Shown here one piece after another: positions 1 through 6,303 of a DNA stretch of 14,205 nt (the first letter of the stretch is position 1; each line of letters begins with the position of its first letter). A model generated the notes under the pieces. That model was not told the origin of the DNA. It ran no database searches and saw only the letters and a list, made by a program, of their open reading frames with translations. A program made the translations under genes and the position numbers. This stretch comes from an uncultured Eubacteriales bacterium (GTDB taxonomy: Bacteria > Bacillota > Clostridia > Oscillospirales > Acutalibacteraceae), in the NCBI GenBank assembly GCA_934643185.1, contig CAKUBN010000056.1, positions 1 to 14,205 on the forward strand, written 5' to 3'.

Positions 1-60
1 AGGCTTTATTTTTACCAAGGTTTTTTATCTACCCCTGGTAGAACCAGGGGTTTTGTTTCG
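1..60. other. AT-rich edge segment with a perfect hairpin; possible mobile-element end
   Basis: An 8-bp perfect inverted repeat (ACCCCTGG at 31-38, CCAGGGGT at 44-51, 5-nt loop) lies in AT-rich sequence, exactly where the amidohydrolase-like reading frame stops resembling its family. On the plus strand the hairpin is followed by TTTTG; on the minus strand it is followed by an A-rich run, so it is not a convincing terminator for the minus-strand operon. Subterminal hairpins of this kind are known at ends of IS200/IS605-type elements, and an insertion here would explain the truncated gene. This is inference: no transposase lies inside the window. Confidence 0.35.
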
Positions 61-696
61 CCTGAAGGCGGACAAAACATCTTCAAACACCGTACACGGC
101 GATTTGAAAAACGATGTTTCCGCATAGAGATTGTTGTTTTCTCGGAAAGCTTCCGCAATTTTGGTCACTTCGTAGGTCTGCATACCGGTGTAGAGGAACC
201 GAACGCCGGGATAGCTTTTCGGCAAAGCTTCCTTTTCTTCCTTTGTGATGGTGCGCGGCGTGATGAGGTAGTTTAGCCGCTCATCTTCGAGGCGCATGGT
301 CACAAGAACGGGCAAATGCAGCTTTTCGATTTCCGCAAAAAACGGTGCAAGCTGCGGGTCATCGAGCCGATAGAAATGATACCCCGGATAGAGGCGCACG
401 GCGCAGATTTTAAAGCGCTCCACAGCTTCCTTTACGGATGAAACCGCGGCGGGAAGCGTGGGATTCACGCCCATCACCTGCCGGTACGGCGTGTTTTTGA
501 GCGCCTCGGCGAGCAGCCCTTCCGCCTCCATGGGGTCGTTGTAAAAAATGCTGTTCAGCGATGAGACCCAGCCGCCCGTGATGTCTGCTTTTTCGTGTAC
601 GGCTAAAAGCCCGTCTAAACCGCCGTGGTAGAACCGGCGGAACGGCCACGTACCCAAAAAGCCGTTGCAGTCGAAGCCCTTCCTATTCCCGTTCAT
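25..696 (-). CDS. TIM-barrel amidohydrolase-like protein, probably 3'-truncated
   Basis: A 223-residue protein resembling the amidohydrolase-2/COG2159 group of TIM-barrel proteins. The start at 696 is chosen because AAAGGAGG lies just upstream and the ATG overlaps the TGA of the preceding gene (ATGA), indicating translational coupling. The N-terminus has the D-x-N-x-x-x-G-x-W-P-F-R pattern (D9, N11, W17-R20) instead of a metal-binding HxH. Conserved-looking segments include V100-RLYPGY and L129-PVLVTMR. It lacks a counterpart of the final strand with the LFGSD motif seen in its neighbour at D208. The last dozen or so residues (about 212-223, RRNKTPGSTRGR) are encoded by hairpin-bearing sequence at the window edge and look unrelated to the family. 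The gene is therefore probably cut by an insertion or rearrangement. Substrate is unknown; a non-metal or degenerate role is possible. Confidence 0.7.
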   Translation of the reverse strand: MNGNRKGFDCNGFLGTWPFRRFYHGGLDGLLAVHEKADITGGWVSSLNSIFYNDPMEAEGLLAEALKNTPYRQVMGVNPTLPAAVSSVKEAVERFKICAVRLYPGYHFYRLDDPQLAPFFAEIEKLHLPVLVTMRLEDERLNYLITPRTITKEEKEALPKSYPGVRFLYTGMQTYEVTKIAEAFRENNNLYAETSFFKSPCTVFEDVLSAFRRNKTPGSTRGR

Positions 697-1442
697 TTTG
701 CCGACCTCCTTTTGAATACGTCCGCCGCGTTTTTCCACGCGATCTTCTCGCGGTCCTCTTCGGTGAGGTCCGCTTCCAGAAGCTGACCGTAACTCGTTTG
801 GAACGCGAGGTCCGGCATATCGCTGCCGAATAAGACCCGGTCAACGCCCAAAATGCGCACGGCATACTCTAAATCATCGGCGTGAGAAATGGAGCCGGAA
901 AAATCTGCCCAGACATTCGGCAGGTCTTTCACACAGCGCAGCTCGCGCAGGCAGTTGGCGCCGATGTGCGCCATGATGAACCGCGCTTCGGGATACCGCC
1001 GCGCGAGTACCGCCATGTTTTCGCCGAGCGATTCGTTCGGCAGCTGATCGACCGCTTTATGAAACGTATGCACCAGAACCGGGATGTCGTAAGCGATTGC
1101 CTGCTCCGCGATGGGGTTGACGCTTGGGTCATCACAGAACACGGACGCCCACAGCTTGATGCCGCACATGCCGTCGTCTTCAATGCGGCGGCGCAGCTCG
1201 CAAAGCGAATTTGCATTGCGCGGATTCAAGTAGCAGTACCCTTCCACAAGGCCGGGATGCTCCCGCATAAACGCTGCGGTATACCCGTTCAGGCGCGCGA
1301 CCTCCGCTTCATCCGGGCAGTAGGTGTGCAGGCTGGAAACATATACCTTGTCGATACCGAAGGTCTCGCACATGGAGAGGATGCCCTGCTTGGATTCCTC
1401 CACGCAGGTTTCCCACAGGTGCGTGTGCACATCGATCAGCAT
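693..1442 (-). CDS. amidohydrolase family protein (TIM-barrel metal-dependent hydrolase)
   Basis: A 249-residue, apparently complete cytoplasmic member of the amidohydrolase-2 family. Visible metal or catalytic residues in the expected order are H6 and H8 (DVHTHLW), K96 (GIKLW), H125 with H128 (VLVHTFH), H159 (MAHIG) and D208 (LFGSDMP). This is the usual pattern for hydrolases or decarboxylases acting on small cyclic amides, lactones or carboxylates; the substrate cannot be read from sequence. The ATG at 1442 is preceded by GGAAAGGAG at good spacing. It starts 25 bp after the glutamate dehydrogenase stop and its own stop overlaps the ATG of the next amidohydrolase-like gene, so the three form one transcription unit. 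Its pairing with a homologue lacking HxH suggests a heteromeric or sequential role, which is inference. Confidence 0.85.
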   Translation of the reverse strand: MLIDVHTHLWETCVEESKQGILSMCETFGIDKVYVSSLHTYCPDEAEVARLNGYTAAFMREHPGLVEGYCYLNPRNANSLCELRRRIEDDGMCGIKLWASVFCDDPSVNPIAEQAIAYDIPVLVHTFHKAVDQLPNESLGENMAVLARRYPEARFIMAHIGANCLRELRCVKDLPNVWADFSGSISHADDLEYAVRILGVDRVLFGSDMPDLAFQTSYGQLLEADLTEEDREKIAWKNAADVFKRRSAK

Positions 1443-1467
1443 GTTCTCTCCTTTCCGGCTTCTGCGA

Positions 1468-2730
1468 TCACGGGAAAATCGGGCGGAAGCGCTTTGCGGT
1501 GATCAGGCGCTTTAACGCGGACATATACGCCGCCATGCGCATGGAGACCTGCTTTTCCTTGCAGATGCCCCACACCTCTTCAAACGCCCTGACCATGATT
1601 TCTTCAAGATGACGGTTGACTTCTTTTTCTTCCCACATGAGCGACTGGATGTTCTGCACCCACTCGAAGTAGGAAACGACCACGCCGCCGGCATTGGCCA
1701 GAATATCCGGCACAACGGTGATGCCGCGCTGTGCGAGGATGGCGTCGGCCTCTACGCTTGTGGGGCCGTTTGCGGCTTCCACAATGTACTTTGCACGGAT
1801 CTTGCCGGCGTTTTCCGCCGTGATCTGATTTTCGAGCGCCGCCGGGATCAAAAGATCGACATCGGCTTCAAGCAGCTCTTCGTTTGTAATGTGACGGACG
1901 CCGTCGATGGTGTAGTCCTTCAGAAAACGGCCTTTTTCCGCTGCGATAAAGGCACGAACCTTCGAAACATCGAGACCGTCCGCACAATAGATACCGCCGG
2001 AAACGTCGCTTAACGCACAGATTTTAACACCCTGCTTTGCGAGCAGATCCGCTGCGGCGGAGCCGACATTGCCGAAGCCCTGTACGGCGGCGCGAGTGTT
2101 CTCCGGTTGCATGCCGAGCTTCTTCATCAGCTGCATAGCCGTGATCATCACGCCGCGGCCGGTCGCTTCACTGCGGCCGAGTGAGCCGCCGATCTCCACC
2201 GGCTTGCCTGTGACGACACCCGGCACGGTGTAGCCCTTGAGCATGCTGTATGTATCCATGATCAGGCCCATCGTTTCGGCATTTGTGTTGACGTCCGGCG
2301 CGGGAATATCCTTTTCCGGGCCGATAAGCGGCAAGACCATCGCCGTATAGCGGCGGGTCAGGCGCTGCAGCTCGCCGCGGCTGAGCTTTGCGGGATCGAC
2401 CTTGACAGCACCCTTTGCACCGCCGTACGGGATATTGGCAACGGCGCACTTCATGGTCATCCACAAAGCGAGCGCTTTCACTTCTTCAATATCCGAATCC
2501 TTATGGAAACGGATGCCGCCCTTGCACGGGCCGCGCAGACTGGAATGCTGCACGCGATAGCCCTCAAATACCTGCACGCTGCCGTCATCCATGACGACTG
2601 GGACGGAAACCTTTAATTCGCGCTCCGGGTATTCCAGCGTCACGTATTCATCGTGCTTATAACCGGCCTGCTCCGCTGCGCCGCGCAGCACCTCAAGTGC
2701 GTTTTCATATGCGTTGTACTTCTTCTCCAT
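1468..2730 (-). CDS. glutamate dehydrogenase (Glu/Leu/Phe/Val dehydrogenase family)
   Basis: A 420-residue hexameric-type glutamate dehydrogenase, normal length for the short catabolic/bifunctional GDHs of Firmicutes (RocG/GudB/Gdh-like). It interconverts glutamate with 2-oxoglutarate and ammonium using NAD(P). Visible features: dimerisation and substrate domain with K70 (GPCKGGIRFH), K94, catalytic K106 (PYGGAKGA) and D146 (PAPDVNTN), then the nucleotide-binding fold with GFGNVG at 218-223. A GTG at 2739 would add three residues, but GGAGG abuts that GTG and sits 8 nt before the ATG at 2730, so the ATG is preferred. Coenzyme preference cannot be assigned by eye. It heads a unit with the two amidohydrolase-like genes. 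A housekeeping-type GDH next to a glycan locus may help recycle nitrogen from amino sugars, but this is inference. Confidence 0.95.
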   Translation of the reverse strand: MEKKYNAYENALEVLRGAAEQAGYKHDEYVTLEYPERELKVSVPVVMDDGSVQVFEGYRVQHSSLRGPCKGGIRFHKDSDIEEVKALALWMTMKCAVANIPYGGAKGAVKVDPAKLSRGELQRLTRRYTAMVLPLIGPEKDIPAPDVNTNAETMGLIMDTYSMLKGYTVPGVVTGKPVEIGGSLGRSEATGRGVMITAMQLMKKLGMQPENTRAAVQGFGNVGSAAADLLAKQGVKICALSDVSGGIYCADGLDVSKVRAFIAAEKGRFLKDYTIDGVRHITNEELLEADVDLLIPAALENQITAENAGKIRAKYIVEAANGPTSVEADAILAQRGITVVPDILANAGGVVVSYFEWVQNIQSLMWEEKEVNRHLEEIMVRAFEEVWGICKEKQVSMRMAAYMSALKRLITAKRFRPIFP

Positions 2731-2751
2731 AACGAACACCTCCGTAAATTC

Positions 2752-2786
2752 ATCCGGCCCTTACCGGATCTTCTGTCTGTATCATA
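2752..2786 (-). promoter_or_regulatory. tentative promoter -10 and leader hairpin before glutamate dehydrogenase
   Basis: On the minus strand TATGAT (2781-2786) is the best -10 candidate in the gap, but no good -35 lies 17 bp upstream. Downstream of it ATCCGG/CCGGAT (2764-2769 with 2752-2757, loop 6 nt) can form a 6-bp hairpin just before the Shine-Dalgarno region. Weak evidence for an independent promoter. Confidence 0.28.
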
Positions 2787-2853
2787 CGGCAGATATTCGT
2801 TTTTTTCTCCCTTTTTTCTTCGGATTTCTTGACGTTTTCTACGCTGTGAAGAA

Positions 2854-2874
2854 GCTTTGCAGAATGTGCAAAGC
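2854..2874 (-). terminator. hairpin after the GH20/concanavalin-like operon
   Basis: A perfect 8-bp inverted repeat (GCTTTGCA / TGCAAAGC, loop of 5 nt) lies 22 bp beyond the stop of the concanavalin-like gene. On the minus strand it is followed by TTCTTC, a weak U-rich tail, so it is a modest intrinsic terminator or a 3'-end stabilising hairpin. Confidence 0.5.
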
Positions 2875-2896
2875 GCGGCGTAAAATACGCTGATTT

Positions 2897-3535
2897 TTAA
2901 AAATTCGGCGTGTATTCGAGAATTCTTTCCGTGTATGCGGCACGGTAAACGCGCAGGTCTTTGTAGCGAATCTGCGACGCGTAGGTATCAAAACCGACCT
3001 TGCCGCAGCCGACAAAATCTTCCGGCGCGGGGTCGTACATTTCGCAGACGAGTTTACCGTTCGCGTAGAAAAAGCAATGCCCGTCAATGACACCTGCGAT
3101 GATATGATAGAGCTTGCCGCTTTCGAGCGGGTAAAGCTCCGTCAGGCAGCGCGGCTTACAGGTGGGGTATTTTTCGATGCCGGCTTTATCGAGCCACCAG
3201 CCGCCGAGGCCGAAAATGTAGCCCGGCCCGGCATCGTGATGCACGCTGTCCCAACCGCTTGTTTTCATGACGAAATTGAGGTCGTTTTTGCACGGTGGGA
3301 TCGCTTCGGCGTCGAACTCCATGATGAGGTCGAAATCCCAGCTTTGCTTTGTATACAGCATACCGCCGGAATTTTCGCGGTGCACGCCGACAAGCCACCC
3401 GTCTTTCACGCTCCAGTGTCCGCTTGGGGCCTCAAAATCTTCTTTGAGGCTTTCCGGTGTAAACGGTGTATCGTAGACGACTTCGCAAGCGTCCAGATCG
3501 ATCATTTTTTGATCGCAGTAAACCAATCTGCTCAT
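2897..3535 (-). CDS. concanavalin A-like jelly-roll protein, DUF1080-like
   Basis: A 212-residue protein with no signal peptide or membrane segment. The pattern of alternating short beta strands, with W41-SVKDGWLVG, W66-DFDLIMEFD, G103-PGYIFGLGGWW, L140-YHIIAGVIDGHCFFYANGKLV and a final K-VGF-TY-S-I-YKDLRVYR strand, is that of a single concanavalin-like/LamG jelly roll such as the DUF1080 (3-keto-disaccharide hydrolase) group. Family members bind or cleave glycosides. The ATG at 3535 follows AGGAGG and lies 15 bp after the stop of the GH20 gene, so the two are co-transcribed. Being cytoplasmic, it likely acts on imported oligosaccharide or on a modified sugar. Catalytic residues are not assigned with confidence, and pure carbohydrate binding is an alternative. 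Confidence 0.65.
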   Translation of the reverse strand: MSRLVYCDQKMIDLDACEVVYDTPFTPESLKEDFEAPSGHWSVKDGWLVGVHRENSGGMLYTKQSWDFDLIMEFDAEAIPPCKNDLNFVMKTSGWDSVHHDAGPGYIFGLGGWWLDKAGIEKYPTCKPRCLTELYPLESGKLYHIIAGVIDGHCFFYANGKLVCEMYDPAPEDFVGCGKVGFDTYASQIRYKDLRVYRAAYTERILEYTPNF

Positions 3536-3550
3536 GTGTATTCCTCCTGA

Positions 3551-5443
3551 TTAGGCTTCCGGCGCGATGCGGCTGGCGGACACGATGCGCCCGTACCAGT
3601 TGGCATACGGCACGAGACCCTCTTTGCCGTTAAAGGAACGGCGCGGCTCCGCGAGTTCTTCCAAACTGTTTTCGTCTCCGTTTAAGTAAGCTTCCACCTG
3701 CTCTTTTGCGGAGCGCAGACGGATAAGCAGCGAGCCGTAGCGCATATCCATGATGTCCCAGCCCATGGCTTTGTTATCGATAAACCAGTTCGCTTTGTGG
3801 CACCGTCGCAGCTGCTCCGCGTATTCAATCGCCTGCGGTATTGCCTCCGCCGCAAGCGTTTTGAGCGCTTCCCTATCCCCCGCACGGTACGCCTGCGTCA
3901 GGCACAGACCGAGCTCCGCTTTTGCGGCGAGCGTTTTAGAAAGCAGCATATAAAATCGGAACATCTCGTTATACGCACCGTTCCGCGTCATGGCTTTTTC
4001 AAAATGCGAAGTAAGGTTTCGATAATGCTCGCGAAGCGGAAGACCTTTTATGTGGTAATCGAACAGGCCCATCAGCGGATCCTGCCAGAGAAGATATTTT
4101 GACGCATTCACCTGCTCCAAATTGCCCGGCTTGCAGCCCGGAATTTCATCGAGATAGCGCAGGTCATCAAAATCCTTATACACCGCGCCACAGCAGAACG
4201 CAAAGCGGCGGCGAAATTTCTCTTCGTCAAAGGATTCGGCATAGCCGTGTTCTGCAAACAGCTGCAAGCCCGGCAGGTTTGCCCAAATGTTGCACTCCGT
4301 GCCGTTATCGCCCCAAATGGTGGCAAAGACGCGGCGGATGCCGTTTTTCTTGCAGCTTTGCAGTGCAGGGTGCGTTGTGGCGTATGTAAGACCCCAGTTC
4401 GCGCCGAAGCCCACCCACGTCCATACGCCGCCGGCGAAAATCGGCTCTCCGAACAGGCGGTGCGTTTGGATTCGGCTGTCGTAAAATGCTTCGTCCTCGT
4501 GGTAATAATCCCAGTACACCATGTCGATATCCGGCGGCACCAGCGATGCAGCGTCCTTCGGAATATCGAGCTGCTCTTTATAGTAATCCCCGCCGCCGAA
4601 CTGGCGCAGGAACATGTCGCTCCACATCATCGGCTGTAAGCCGAGCTTGCGCACGATCTCCATGACGCGGCTTAAATGCTCCTGCATGATGCGCTCGCCC
4701 GGCACAAGTCCGTGCTCTGCAAGATAGCGTCCCGTGCCGAGATGCCACGCTTCGTCCATGCCGATATGAATGCGCTTTGTACGAAACGGCTTGACAGCGG
4801 CGCGTATCAAATGCTCGATGAAAGCATACGTCTCGTCTCCACCGACAAACAGCGTTTCATAATCTTCCTTGATGTTATCGAATGCAGGCCACTTTAAAAC
4901 ATCAATGAGGTGCGAAAGTGTCTGGATGCACGGTATCATCTCGATGCCGAGCAGATACGCGTAACCGTCACATTCCTTGAGCTCTGCTTCGGTGTAGCGG
5001 CCGCGCATATAGCCGAAGTACGGCTCGTCTTCGACGGTATAGCTGTCTTCGCAGTACAGCATGAGCATGTTCATGCCCATCATCGCCATACGGCGCAGCA
5101 TGGCTTTTACGGAGGAAACGCGCAAAACAGCGTTGCCCTGCGATACATCGAACATGGCGCCGAGTTCATCGAACTGCGGCGTTTCCGCTGCTGCATAATC
5201 CGCAGAACTCTCTTTTAAATGCTCCAAAAGCAGAGAGAAGCCGCGGAAAAAATGGCTTTTCTGATGATATCGGATCACGGCGCTTTGCCCTTTCAGCGAA
5301 ACCTGCACGAGGTTTTCTCCGGTGTGTTCCGCAAAAAGCTGTAAGCCCTCCGTATCCGAAAGGGCAAAATCATAATCCTCGCACAGTAAAATGAGCCCCT
5401 GTTTCAGCTCGCTGTTCAGCGATGCGATGTTTATTTGTATCAT
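3551..5443 (-). CDS. intracellular beta-N-acetylhexosaminidase, glycoside hydrolase family 20
   Basis: A 630-residue GH20 enzyme without signal peptide, so expected in the cytoplasm; it removes terminal beta-linked GlcNAc or GalNAc by substrate-assisted catalysis. The N-terminal ~90 residues match the accessory alpha/beta domain. The barrel begins near G95-AMFDVSQGN and carries the catalytic Asp-Glu pair D230-E231 in HIGMDEAWHLG. Aromatic residues that could line the acetamido pocket are W274 (MMWSD), W311 (VYWDYY), W341 and W343 (GGVWTWVG). A helical C-terminal region of ~200 residues follows, as in Hex1-type GH20s. The ATG at 5443 is preceded by GGAAAGGA. It leads a two-gene unit with the jelly-roll protein and has its own -10 and palindrome. 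The earlier GGDE at 201-204 looks like the classical motif but is out of position. Exact linkage specificity is unknown. Confidence 0.92.
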   Translation of the reverse strand: MIQINIASLNSELKQGLILLCEDYDFALSDTEGLQLFAEHTGENLVQVSLKGQSAVIRYHQKSHFFRGFSLLLEHLKESSADYAAAETPQFDELGAMFDVSQGNAVLRVSSVKAMLRRMAMMGMNMLMLYCEDSYTVEDEPYFGYMRGRYTEAELKECDGYAYLLGIEMIPCIQTLSHLIDVLKWPAFDNIKEDYETLFVGGDETYAFIEHLIRAAVKPFRTKRIHIGMDEAWHLGTGRYLAEHGLVPGERIMQEHLSRVMEIVRKLGLQPMMWSDMFLRQFGGGDYYKEQLDIPKDAASLVPPDIDMVYWDYYHEDEAFYDSRIQTHRLFGEPIFAGGVWTWVGFGANWGLTYATTHPALQSCKKNGIRRVFATIWGDNGTECNIWANLPGLQLFAEHGYAESFDEEKFRRRFAFCCGAVYKDFDDLRYLDEIPGCKPGNLEQVNASKYLLWQDPLMGLFDYHIKGLPLREHYRNLTSHFEKAMTRNGAYNEMFRFYMLLSKTLAAKAELGLCLTQAYRAGDREALKTLAAEAIPQAIEYAEQLRRCHKANWFIDNKAMGWDIMDMRYGSLLIRLRSAKEQVEAYLNGDENSLEELAEPRRSFNGKEGLVPYANWYGRIVSASRIAPEA

Positions 5444-5463
5444 ATTCGTCGTCCTTTCCGCAT

Positions 5464-5481
5464 CGGGTATACCCGGTATAC
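5464..5481. promoter_or_regulatory. palindromic operator candidate in the GH20 leader
   Basis: CGGGTATACCCG (5464-5475) is a perfect 12-bp palindrome and directly abuts a second GTATAC palindrome (5476-5481). Both lie just downstream of the -10 box at 5493-5498, where a bound repressor would block transcription. No regulator of matching type is encoded in the window apart from YesN, whose family usually binds direct repeats. Confidence 0.5.
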
Positions 5482-5492
5482 TTTCCGCTTTT

Positions 5493-5498
5493 ATTATA
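5493..5498 (-). promoter_or_regulatory. promoter -10 for the GH20 operon
   Basis: A perfect TATAAT on the minus strand lies about 50 bp before the GH20 ATG, between the response-regulator stop and the GH20 start. No good TTGACA is found 16-18 bp upstream, which suits a promoter that needs an activator. A transcription start near 5486 is inferred. Confidence 0.5.
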
Positions 5499-5511
5499 CC
5501 CGTTCCGGGAT

Positions 5512-6303
5512 TTACGTGCTTTGCGTATTCTCCTGTGCGCTTGACGACTTCTGCGGGGTCTCTTTGCCGCGCAGCCCGGCGCGGTATTCACTCGGTGTGA
5601 CGCCCATGTGCTTCTTGAAAACCTTAGCGAAATACAGGTAATCCGGGTAGCCGACCTGCTCGCCCGCCTGCCGCACCTGGCACCCGCTGCTCTCAAGCAA
5701 AACGCAGGCTTTCTGCATACGCAGGTTCGTCAAATAAGCTGTAAGCGTTTCGTTTTCCGATTTTTTAAAGAGCTGACTGACGTAATTCGGGTTGAACCCA
5801 AATACGCGGGCGACCTCCACGGTGGAAAGCTCCGGGTCTTTATAGTGCTCCTGCAAATAGAGGAGAATGCCGCGCATCGTCTCCGAGCGCGCGGGCTCTG
5901 CCGTTTTTTCCGTTTCGCGTTTTTCAAGCTTTCCGAGCAGTGCAGCGGCCTTATCGAGCAGCGCGTAAAGCTCGTTTTCGTCAAACGGCTTTAAGCAAAA
6001 GCCCAAAACACCGTATTCGATCGCCCGGCGGGCATACTCAAACTCGCTGTAACCACTTAAAACGGCAAACAGCATATCCGGGTACATTCTGCGCGCCTCC
6101 CGCAAAAGATCGAGCCCGGAAATATCCGGCATGCGGATATCCGTAAAGACAAGATCCGGCTGCAGGTCATGGATCAGCCGCAGGCCTTCTTCCCCGCCGC
6201 GCGCTTTGCCCACAACGGCAAAGTCGTGCGCCGCCCAATCGATGCGGCGTTCCAGACTGACAAGAATCAGCGGTTCATCATCGATCAACAAAACCTTATA
6301 CAT
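5512..6303 (-). CDS. YesN-type response regulator with AraC DNA-binding domain
   Basis: A 263-residue two-component response regulator. The receiver domain (1-125) shows D8-D9 of the acidic pocket, phosphoacceptor D55 (VFTDIRMPD), S83 (VLSGYSEFEY) and K105 (CLKPF). After a short charged linker (about 125-142), the AraC/XylS double helix-turn-helix (143-244) ends with the typical F-A-K-V-F-K-K-H-M-G-V-T-P-S-E-Y-R signature. It is compact compared with many YesN proteins, which carry a longer central region. The ATG at 6303 follows GGAGGGG and overlaps the end of the kinase gene, so kinase and regulator are translationally coupled. It probably activates the transporter and/or GH20 promoters on sensing a glycan; target sites are inference. 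Confidence 0.93.
   Translation of the reverse strand: MYKVLLIDDEPLILVSLERRIDWAAHDFAVVGKARGGEEGLRLIHDLQPDLVFTDIRMPDISGLDLLREARRMYPDMLFAVLSGYSEFEYARRAIEYGVLGFCLKPFDENELYALLDKAAALLGKLEKRETEKTAEPARSETMRGILLYLQEHYKDPELSTVEVARVFGFNPNYVSQLFKKSENETLTAYLTNLRMQKACVLLESSGCQVRQAGEQVGYPDYLYFAKVFKKHMGVTPSEYRAGLRGKETPQKSSSAQENTQST

Noticed and set aside
882..1502. Plus-strand frame of 206 codons opposite the amidohydrolase gene
   Set aside because: It is a shadow of a gene whose catalytic residues are all in place on the minus strand.
2798..2820. T-rich run (two blocks of T) in the gap before glutamate dehydrogenase as a plus-strand terminator tail
   Set aside because: There is no stem of useful strength immediately upstream on the plus strand and no plus-strand gene to terminate.
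3501..3516. GATCGATCATTTTTTGATC inverted repeat as a terminator
   Set aside because: It is inside the first codons of the concanavalin-like gene and is explained by coding sequence.
4149..4157. Possible frameshift or degeneration in the long C-terminal part of the GH20 gene
   Set aside because: The reading frame is open for the full 630 residues, and helical C-terminal regions of this size occur in intracellular GH20 enzymes.
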